NCBI RefSeq assembly: GCF_000003605.2
Contig: NW_003142306.1
Location: forward strand, 359,672-423,496
From: Saccoglossus kowalevskii
Taxonomy: Eukaryota; Hemichordata; Enteropneusta; Harrimaniidae
Length of the DNA stretch: 63,825 bases
Direction: 5' to 3'
Below the pieces are notes generated by a model. The model saw nothing but the letters and a program-made list of their open reading frames with translations. It ran no database searches and was not told where the DNA came from. This document shows positions 10,281 to 22,000 of this stretch, piece after piece (position 1 is the first letter of the stretch; the number at the start of each line of letters is the position of its first letter). A program made the position numbers and the translations under genes.

Positions 10281-13200
10281 CTGCAATGGAAAAGCATACA
10301 TCATTCAGACAGCACTGGCCAAAATGTTAAAGTTAAAGCGGGGGAGTCGCCACCTACGCATGCGTCAGGTGTCCATAGCGTGTCATTGTTTACGGACAAG
10401 CGTCTATCCATGAGCCTTTGCGTTCTTAGCGTGAGTTGTTATCATCGCTTGGGACTCAATTCCCGCAAGTGACGACCATCCCGCTTTAAGCAGTAATCGT
10501 CAATAATCGGACGCACTGCAAATCATTTTCGGTGTTCAGCCTAAGGTCTACCGATCATGAATCTGAAGCAACAACGGTACTAATATGCTACCAGTAACCG
10601 GCACTGCTACATATTATATATAACATTTTGGTAACCGTACGTACATTTTGTAAGCTATTTCTGGGGGAAGCATGGAGGTAAACTGACTTCCGACGACAAG
10701 TTGCATCCCACCCCTCTAAGAGAGCACGCCCGTAAACTCGAAACTCTTATATTAAAATTGGAAACAATTATAACGTATTCATATAAAGATATGCAACTAG
10801 ATGAACTAGAAGATTTTCCGTTCACTGCGAGATCCCGCGTTATGCGTGAAATCGAACGTAAAAACAGGACAAACAAAGGTCATAGCATCGTCAAACACAT
10901 TATTCGTCTGTCAAAGATGGGCCTTTCGATGTGAGCTACGAAATAAAGAAATTCGAGATTAAAATCAAATCGTTCGATTTTTGCGGCAGAAGTTCGGCGA
11001 GCGTCTTTCACGCAATTCGCGAGATCTCGCAGTTGAACGGCAATCACCTATTGAAGTATGCTCCATCATCGATTGACAGATCACATGTACAACATAACAC
11101 ATTCGATTTTACCTTTGACCCTACTTCCACTAGTACGTGCACTTCGTTAACATTCTTATGAACTATCTTATTTTCCTGTAAATACTGTAATGCCATCGCG
11201 ATGTCTCGACTTATCTTCCATATAGATGCAACATTTTGGTCACATGATTTCAGATAACGATCAAGAGATACTGTTTGTTTTTTCTTATGAGGCGCGAAAG
11301 GGATAAAATTACTACCCAGTTGATCTTTCGCTATTTGGAATATTGACACTTGATCTGTGGAAAAAGGAAAAACGTACATGAACCACTTTCTCAATATTCT
11401 GAATATCGATGTGCGGTAGTGATTATTCGGTGCTTGTTGGATAACTCTTCCGTCTTTTTTTTTCTTGATATTCCGAGGGATTATTTGTGCATACTCAACC
11501 GGATGAAAAAGTTTTTCAAAAAGTACTGCCAAACCCACGCCTCAAACGTTGTGTACAATCCGATATTGTATAATTATAACAACTGATTTAATTTTTGTGT
11601 CAGAAAATGCAGAAAAACTGCAACTAAATCTATAACACGAACTTCAAAATAACGACGCACGTCTCTTACAACCTGTGAGGTGAGTGGTTCAGGTAGACTC
11701 ACAGTCAAGTGTCTTAATCTGTACTGAAAACTATATTACGTAATCCCACATAATAATTATGTAACCATTAAATAAAAACTGAACGTTGTGTATGTATCAA
11801 TATTCAGAATCGTATAACAAATCATAGCCTGACAAGGTCGCGTGAGATGCGCCCTCCGCGGTGCTCCAAACCCAAGTGGGGTCTGATGCCGTTCGACATC
11901 ATTCATGCCTACATGTCAGGCTAAACAAATTACTAAACATAAGTTTCGTAATCTCGCGAAGGTCACGTGATTTTCAGACAGTATTGCATTTCATGTGATT
12001 ATGATCATGCATTGTGGGTAACGTGTACAGACTTACCAAACTCATCTGACGACTTGTATATATCCGAAGAAATATTGCTGGCAACAATTCTAGATTTACT
12101 TGGCACTAATAGTCTTTCTTTCACAGTCTTTGTGTTCAGTGATGATATGGTATATAATAGTGGGTTCATAGCAGAGTTTAATGGCAGTATGAACACAGCC
12201 GTCCATGCAAACACCTCACTGGGAATATGAACTCCTGATAAGCCCAGTATTCCCAGAATAATAATGGGTATCCAACAGCAGAAGTCTGTCATCACAATCA
12301 CTATCATCCTTCGAGCCATTGTTATTTCGGCTTTCTTTTGTTTATTGCCAACAGCTCTTGTCGATTGTTTTATGACGTTGAATATAATTATATAAGCGAT
12401 GAAAATGAATATAAAGGACACAAGATTAATGATTTGAAAAATTGTCACGGAGTATTGCCATCCTGGTGGCTTTTTGTGAGTAAGTTGAAGTGAGAGACAT
12501 ACTCCTGCCCGTGCGTAGAATTCACCGTTAAAATAAGGGATGGGTGTAATTGGTATAAAAGCAGCGGTTATGATAATCACCCAACCTATTGTACAGATTA
12601 TCTTTGCTCGTTTTGCAGTCAGACGTCGAATACGCAGCGGAAACACCAGAGAAAAGAAGCGATCCGCAGTGATGACGGTCAGCGTGAACACAGAAACTTC
12701 ACTGGATACCGTAGAAAGAAAGCCGGCGGTTTGACAGAGGGCGCTATGCCGCCACATTTCGTCATACACAATGTAGATACCACGGTAATACATATCAACA
12801 GACGCTATAATAATCATATACACCCCCATTAGGAAATCGGCAAATCCTAAATTCAGGATGAGAAATGCGTGAACTTGGTTCGCTTCTTTTGACTTTAGTC
12901 TCCATATTATTACAAACAGATTGCCAATGAGCGCAGAAAATCCCAATATCCACATACAGCTACGGAGCACAGAATTCGCCATCAGATCTCTACAAGACGA
13001 GAACTCGTCAGGGGGTGGAGTGCATTCTAAAAGTGGCGTGTTTGCCTGCTTCCGGTTGGCAAGGCAACAAAACGAGTATTTATCTGAGTATCTGAAAATA
13101 TTATAATATATTCACACATCAGTATATTTTATCCTTGCGATGTACTAGGCACTTACAAGAAGGAAACTTACGAACAATTCACACACTAATATTTGGAAAT

Positions 13201-16200
13201 TATAAATTAATTTTGGTCATAACAACAATAATGATTAGTGGATTTCAATTTGAGACGAATATATAGTTTTGATAATATAATAATTGAAATATTAAAATGA
13301 CATTTCGAACTATTCCCCGTTAACACGCATTTCATTTAAATCGCGCCGTTTAATTACGAGAAAATTCTAAGACGTAAGCCGTTCTAAGCGTCTGAATAAT
13401 TTTGATATGCAGTCGTTCATCAATAAAAAAAATTCGAGAGATTTTACTCAATTCAAAATGATAAACGATAAGATAATCAAACATAGCTGTCGATTTTCTT
13501 CAACCATTTATGCCATTTATAATGTATTGAAATAGAAATATTTGTTGGTCAGTTAGTACAATTGAATGGTTAGCGCGTTCTCGTTTGCAGTGAAGAGGCC
13601 TTAACTTGTAATTAATATTAAATTTTCAAATTAAAGAGCAGATTTAAATGATTTAATACAAAAGCATAAGTGTAAAATGATATGAAAATGTTGGACTTAC
13701 AGTGTGTTCATATTGTCGAGAAGATAAAAGAAATTCGACTCTTCTCCAACCACAATATTATTATCGGAAATATTACTGAAAAAAAGACATCGTTAATGAT
13801 TGAAAGTAATATTATTATGATTCGAAATAACACAAATAACATATATATTATTATAATCATCGCATTTATAATTGTCATTATTTTGTATTTACTTAACGTT
13901 GAAACTGATTGACAGAGATTCACACCTAGGAACAACAAATTATTCCGAAGATCATTGTTATACTAGAAAAGACGTATACACTCAACATTGCCAGATACGT
14001 AGAAAGACACATGTATTTAATTATTACTTACAGTATCCTCAGAGCATCGAGTCCAATAAATACGTTGTTTGTTAAGGTTTGTAACTGAAGACTCCCTAGA
14101 TCACTGTAAAAAATACATTCTTAAACTTATAGTTATACTTTTTCAATGGTAGTTAACGTTGTGTTGGTAACATTACGATTTCTACTAATTAAAATCAATT
14201 AACTAACTAGTGGCATTGGTTCGCAGATAATACAAGCCATTGATGCCATTCACGTGAACCTCTGAGTGATATCACGTGATAAACTCATACTATCATGATA
14301 TGCGATAGTTAAAAAGATAATTGCAATGTCGGATAAATATAACATTATAATAGTATATGTTCACGTTTTATATTTACATTATCGTGAAAGTAGGGAACTT
14401 CAACAATGTCCCTTTATAATAAGTATTGATACATAACACTATTCATATAAAATCGCGTATATCCAATTAAATACAATTATATAATACATTATCCAAATAT
14501 ACAGACACACTTACAGAATTGGTAGATTGTCAAGTCCGACAAAAGCAACGTCTTCAATTACCTTTAGCGGATTTCCACGCAAACGCCTGCAAATATATCA
14601 TATAAATACTAATGCATCTAAAATTATCAACATTATGTATCACGAACTTACGAGACGTGATAGTGAAGTTAGTAAATTGTATCAGTGATATAATGAAGCC
14701 ACAAATAACATTCAATGTTCCTGTTTCATGAGTGAAAGTTATGAGCCGTCTTTACGTACACATTGTTTAAAATATTAAATGATCTATACTTACAGTGATT
14801 TTAGTTGATGTAACCCAGTAAATGTATAACTATATATAATCTCGATATTATTATGGCTTACATCTCTGCGAAAACAAATCATAAATTAATGTAAAATAAA
14901 AATAATGTTTCTTCCTGTTCTGGTGATTACAACATGTACACCTGAAAATCACTACTCAATGCTTTCGTTCACCACTGACGTTATGACTCCCACAACAACT
15001 CAAGGTAATTTATAAGCGAAAGAACAATGTTCGTTGAAAACACATGCTAGTTTAGTGCAATTTGTTGTGAATTTAACTAATCTATACACAATGTATATGC
15101 CTTGTTTTATCTATTTACCATGAACATATTGGTGTATCAAAAATACTAGACATGATATAAATACAGTGTTACTTACAGATGATACAAATTACTTAAATTT
15201 GAGAATATCCCAGCTGGTATATACTCAATACCAGTATGTGACATATCCCTGTGAGTAAAAAATCAAATATACTACATATTTAGAATATTATAATAAAAAG
15301 TCAGACTATACATTCACACATTTCATTATATGAAAAACACGCCCACTGATTAATCAAACATAATTGATATCGATGTAAACTTCTCACTCTGTTATGCAAA
15401 TGTCCCCGTTCTGCGGAACAATTCAGATTCTGATTGGGAAATATCTAACATATATTTGCTATATTGAACACATAATTCATAGAAAACCATTCACACAACG
15501 TACAAATATAATTTGATATCAAACTTACAATTCACCAAGAAAGTGATAGTTCATAAAATCGCCGTGTCTTAATGTAATATATGTCACATTGGCAACAGTT
15601 TTTACTCCACTTTTTCTTCGAGACATCATATCGCCGATAGCCCTACAACGAAAATATCAAAATATGTATAATTATATAAAAGCACATATCAAAATAATAT
15701 TCGGAAGAGCTGTGTCGTTTAAGTTCATGCCTTTCATCAGTTGTGTGTCGCGAACATTATATTAACTGAATGTTAACGCCATATAAATGTGCCATGGCTA
15801 ACTGATGTATCCTCTGATATTGTAGAATGTGAAATCATGATAAACCCAACTCTAGATCAAAAGTCGCATTGGGAAAATACAATAAACACGTGACAACTAT
15901 AAAACAAACATTACAAAACATTGTCAAATCAGTGAAATAATGATACCCCGAGGTATACAACACAAAGGTGATGTCAGATGTTTCAAAAGAGCCGATCCTG
16001 CTTCAAATGGGACAATCGTCATAATAAAATAATGTAAAGTACAGTCTTATCCGTTGAACATGACGATTTACACTTACAGTTTTCTGACATTGTCTGGAAT
16101 ATTATGTGGTATAGTCGAGCCATAGCTAATGTGACAGATCACAACAAACCCTTGACATTCACATTCATCTGGACAGGTAATATCTATAATGACAATGATA

Positions 16201-19018
16201 GAAATCATCTTAATAACTTAATACGTAAACAGTATATTATCACACGAAGAATCTAGGACAGAGCTATGCTCAATACATACCAATAAGAAACATGAAGAAT
16301 TGGACAAAGAACAAAATGTCAGTTTTAATAATATGGAAGAACAGAACAGGAAAAACAAGCGACATGAGAACAGGGAATAGTATAAAGAACAGGGAATAGT
16401 ATAAAGAGATGTGAAGAGAAAAATGGAAGTCAGTGGATGGGAATTAAGACTTAATGTGCTAGCATAGGATTGGAAAAAAACATTGACATGCAGTAATCAG
16501 AACGATTAACGACGATGAAGACGTTTGATCGTTCATATAAATTTAACACATAATTATTACCACAGAACTGTTCATCGTCCCCATATTTGCATTGCTGTAT
16601 TCCATCACATCTCTGTAATAGTGGTACACAATAGTCCACATCGAAGCATTTATAAGCCCCAGGGCACGTGAACGAGTCTGAAAAAGAAAATTAATGCTAC
16701 AAGGTCAAATGTGATATGCCACTTTCTGTGATTAGGAACACTAACCTTTTACTAAGAACCACATTTGAGGAATAGCCTAAATGCACCTGTTGCTTACATC
16801 ATATTTACATCCTTCTTTCCCATATCCGTGTTGCACATTGCATTGCGACATTTTGAGACTGAGACATATTTCGGTCTCGAGTTTCGAATGCCTCAATAGA
16901 GAAAACTGTCGTCGCCAAAGTAAATCTTTCGGTTATGTATGTAATCTCACGTCATAATGGTGTAAACTGCGGAAAAATAAATATCAAACAATGTTTCCAC
17001 TCACCGCAATCTAATTCGTCTTCTCCACGCGGACAGTCCGCAACTCCATTACATCGTAAACGCAGGGGTATACAGTAAGAATTCGGACATTTCAGTGTAT
17101 TCAACGGACACGAAAAGGCATCTGTCGAAGAAAACCACGTTTAGTAAAAGTTCCTCGTCTATATGTAAATTAATGGTTTGATAATTAGATAGTCTAATAA
17201 TGACAGGGAGATATATAACTACAGTTCGCCTAGCTGCCGTACATTTTGTTTTGCTATCCTGTTTATGCATTTGTTAAATTGCTTATGAGTACATGTTTTT
17301 AATTTCCCCCAAAGAATTGTATTTCTCAAAAAAAATTCTCTGTGCAGATAGGATTTCGATTTTCAATCCATGCATTAGTCCAAATCATATTTTTATATTT
17401 GTGGCTTTACTGCATTGTGTGTGGTGATGGTCGGGAATAATATACGTTGTTTACAATATTATATAGAACATGAATATTAGCTTTTCTTATGTGTTTGTTT
17501 GGTCGTTTTTGTTATTGTATTTTATTGAAATGATAACATTGCCTATCAATCCCAGTGTACTTGCATAATGTATAAACCTGTTAACGATATAATAATTGAA
17601 AACTGAAACGCGAATTTTTAAAATATCAGTTTTAAAGTACATGTGATAAACTCACCACAGTATCGAAGATGGGTGACATCCCGGCATCCAACCTGATAGT
17701 CACGTGACTTTATATCGTTGTAATCATTGATACATAAATGCTTTCTATCTGTACAGTGTTGATTTGCACATCGAAGATCAGTGATATTATTACACAGTGA
17801 TATTTCTGTAAAATGATAGTAATACAGCATATGGCGGATGAAGTGCAGTGTGATAATGAAGTCAAATTAAATAAGTGGTATCTATATTTTCGAAGATTTA
17901 TTAATTAATTCAGAAGCAGGTTATTCTTCGCCGTGAGACTCTATGTTAAAATATTGCAAGTGAGATACAGGAATGGTCAGCAGCAAGCTAACAGTTCAAC
18001 AGACTGCATAAATATGTTAATTTCAAATGCTTGTTACAACTAGAATTGTCACGTATTACTTGACCCAGACACCTATAACATAATAACTTAAGACGAATCA
18101 GCAATACAAAATGTATTAGGTAATAAGTAGATATATACTGTTTATTTACTGTCCTAATTTATCTTGCCTACCGAACAACTACGAGTGATTCAGCATTAAA
18201 TTCGGCCTTCGTTTTCCTGTAAAAACAATTCCTTGCACGAACACCTAAATACACGGAGAACGCTTTCCCCGGGGTGTTTAAAACAAACAATTCACTGGGG
18301 CATTTGAAACGTTTTTCAAGCCTCATTCAAGACGACTGTCCCATATAGTATATATCAGTAAGTCAATCGCATTCATTACTTATCACTTGTACGGTATATG
18401 ATTGTGTTTACATTCTCCTTTTTGTGTAGGGGTGGGCGATCGACAACCATATTATGTTATTACATATTATTTTATTAAAGACTACTAGTGCATTGAAGAT
18501 CCTAGTATCATACATCGCTTACCACAGCCCTGGTCTTCGTCTTCACCAACTGTACCTTGGCAATCAATCATGCCATCACATACAGCAAATGATGGAATAC
18601 ACTGGTCGTCATAACAACGGAATCCTTGACAATCTGCATGTGGAGATTTAGCAAGTTTATATATATGATAAATTGTGTATTGACGACATTTATGCTTTTG
18701 TTTCATTCTCATTTTTGTCAATCATTGGTCTATGTTGAATTATCGGTTTGTATTCATTGTAACTGGAACATGACAATCTAGTTGCATCTTTTATCAAAGT
18801 ACAAGTGAAGCAAGATTATGAAAAATAAATTCAACCCTGTAATTTTTAACGCACCTGTTATGGTACATACTGCATCATCTTCGTCCGACCCATCTATGCA
18901 GTCTTGGTAAAGGTCACACACTTTAGTCTGATTGAGACATTCGCCATTCTGGCAAGTAAACTGGTCAGCTCCACACAATGGGTATGCTTTAAAATAGAAA
19001 AATAACTGACTGTGGCAT

Positions 19019-19064
<46 letters not shown>

Positions 19065-22000
19065 GGTCTTTTATGCGGTTATTGAAATGCAATGCAGTTG
19101 CAGAATGCTATACTAAATATGTACGTTCTACGTTGCTAAGGTGCGCACTACTTTAACATGCATTGCAATGGGCTCTGCGCGAGCTGCTGTGGAACGCCGG
19201 TCGAATAGCCGGTGAAAACAGCTGAAGCCGAGAAAGCAGCACAAACTCAACTTCGAAGTAATCCTGAGCAACAGAATGTATATATGATGTACATTTAGGG
19301 GTAATCTTGTTACACTGTTCAGTAGAGTCTCATCAACTATCCGAAGTTTTCGGCCTTTGCCGGTTTTCACCGTGATGGTCGCCAGGCGATGAAAATGCCC
19401 GGATGTCCGCCCAAGGATATTCTTAGAGATGCAGATTCTATATGTGTTTGCCATATAGATAGCATTCCCAAATTACACAATAACCTAGTTAGTAAACATC
19501 TGATTAACGTAGTTATCAAATGAAATCTCATTATGCCAGAAATAATGATATCGATATTGGAAGAACGTATTCTTAAAACCTCATATTGATACATAATGTA
19601 AATAAAGTTTTTCCATTGTATAATATTTTTATAATAACGCTTTATTGTTACTATTATAGCATCTGCCAAAACATAATTACGACGTATTCAGAAAAAAAGC
19701 ATCACAAATCATGATACCGTGACGTTTGATTAAAACGCTAAAAAATAAATGCTTTAAAATGTTGTTTGTATAAAATATTCTAAAAGGTAATTATAGGGTA
19801 CTTCGAAAAACGTAATTTTGAGCGATTTAATAACGCTACAGCAAGATGTTAAATCAACATCTGTATTATTATATTACCTTCTAGCTTCTATGTAATAAAA
19901 TTGCACATTACGAATTCCATCTAGGAATTTGACGGGGCATATCAATGACTGATTTCACCATATGTTGTAATGACTCTTTGCAAAATCGTAATTATTTTGG
20001 GACTGTTTTCTTCTTTCACTTCAATAATTCACGACTGATTTTTAATAATAAATAATACACATTATCATAATCAAGAATATGGGGAAATTGCAAGGCTGGG
20101 AGTTAAAGGGGAAACGTCGTCTAAAATCAGTATAAGTATTTTTTCGAGCCATATTTCAACCCTCCCTGTTTCACATTTTACCGAGACGACGTGATGCGCT
20201 CAACTTACCTGACTGCGATCGTAAAATGATATGTTATGTGTAATGTTAGTACGGTGCACATTGTATACATTTATCGCGTGATACAATGTAATGTAATGTA
20301 TACTTACTACAATAACTTTCATCTGACCCATCTTCGCAATGTTTAGTGAAATCACAATAAAACGACATAGATATACACTGTCCATTATCACATGTAAAAC
20401 TCGTATTGGAGCATTTGTCACCTGAAAATATTTGTGTTTATAGACAGTTAAATTATTCCGTTAGTTGAGATTTTTTCATAGACATTTTTACATTTTGTCA
20501 CATGAAGCATATTCTACGTGCGTGACGTCATCATGTTGTATATGCTTACTCGGTGTCTACCAAAGCTATTTTCTTGTATATATATATTTTGTAATCAAAT
20601 GGTGTCGTTCGGGCGCCAGCTCCATTCATATTATACATAGTCATTAGAGATTCACTCTTTGGTACAAGTAGTACACTTCAACTTTACATACATAAACTAC
20701 CAAATTTGTTTAACAGTAATTCATACTTTGTCACCTTGATCTATCCTATATTTTTCGCGCCATGTTTCGGACATTATTCTATCATAATAACATTATTGCA
20801 AATACATTCGTTTAGATCAACTTAGCCCAATTGATCACAAACAACTACCTGCACACCTGGACCAAAGTAACATCCGGTAGTTTATTAATCTCGGCAAGAG
20901 GTTATCAATCGACCTTCCTATTGAGTCTATGGTACACTCAGGTAAGCTTATAATTAGGGTTATACGATCGTGAGGCCGATGCAGTATCTATTACGATAGC
21001 GGCATCAATATTGCCGACAATTAACATTATATTTTTTATTTCTTTAAATGCTAATTCTATGTCTAGATCCAGAGTGAACGGACACGACATACTAAAGCCC
21101 TTTAGGCAAATGTACCGAAAACCTACCGCAGTTCATCTCGTCTGATTGGTCCCTGCAATCCATGTGACCATCACATGACATCATTGGTAAAATGCACTCT
21201 CCATTGTTACACTGATGATATTCCTCACCACAATCTACGTACACGTGATCTATCAAAATAAATGATTGGTTTGAATATTTATATACTGAGCACTACATAA
21301 CGTAAACATTTTTTGAATATATACTAGTATACACTAGCAGTTTAATTACTTCAAATATTTGAAGCCATATTTGATCGTTACTATACTGTCACATATATGT
21401 AGATTCCATGTACACTAGTACATTAAACGCAGATGTTGGGTTTTGTCGCTTTTATGTACGGCTTTACATAACGCCAGGTCAATAGCTGGCCATGATTACT
21501 GACCAATTATCAGCCGAATTTGCATATATATAAACATATTGACACAACAGTCCCTCTATGGGTTGGGCTTGAATTCAGATGCAAACAAATATTCCGCATA
21601 TTTGCATTATCAATTATGGTAAAGGATTTTTTATATAAAACTTATAGGTCCCAATAAATAAATAAATTAATTAATTGATATTCTCTCGCCACAATAATCG
21701 TGGTCAATGTGAGTTCAGACAACTAATAAACTATTAGTTGTCTGAGATGGGGGTTAGCATATTACAAGTTAAAATGTAACCATAGATGTATAAATGTTCC
21801 TGGATGTAGCATACACCACACATGTTAAACTTACATAATTTATATTTAGTATGTGGTAGTAATGTGTATAGCATGTATGTTTTATATAAAAAAATAAGTT
21901 TTTATTTTATTTTGGATGAATCGCACGAGTTCAATAAGTACTTTAACATGCACTGCGAGATCTCGCGTGATGTGTGAAAGTCGCGGACCGAACGTCTGCC

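Noticed and set aside
10701-11161. Plus-strand open frames across 10.7-11.2 kb
   Set aside because: They run through a family C inverted-repeat element and antisense to the kinase-like exon, with no domain similarity.
11113-11354. Kinase-like exons as a separate neighbouring gene
   Set aside because: They lie on the same strand 0.7 kb below the 7TM exon, enter in its exact phase, lack their own start or N-lobe, and share the only nearby poly(A) signal.
12540-12734. Plus-strand frames inside the 7TM exon
   Set aside because: They are antisense shadows of the GPCR core, whose minus-strand motifs are unambiguous.
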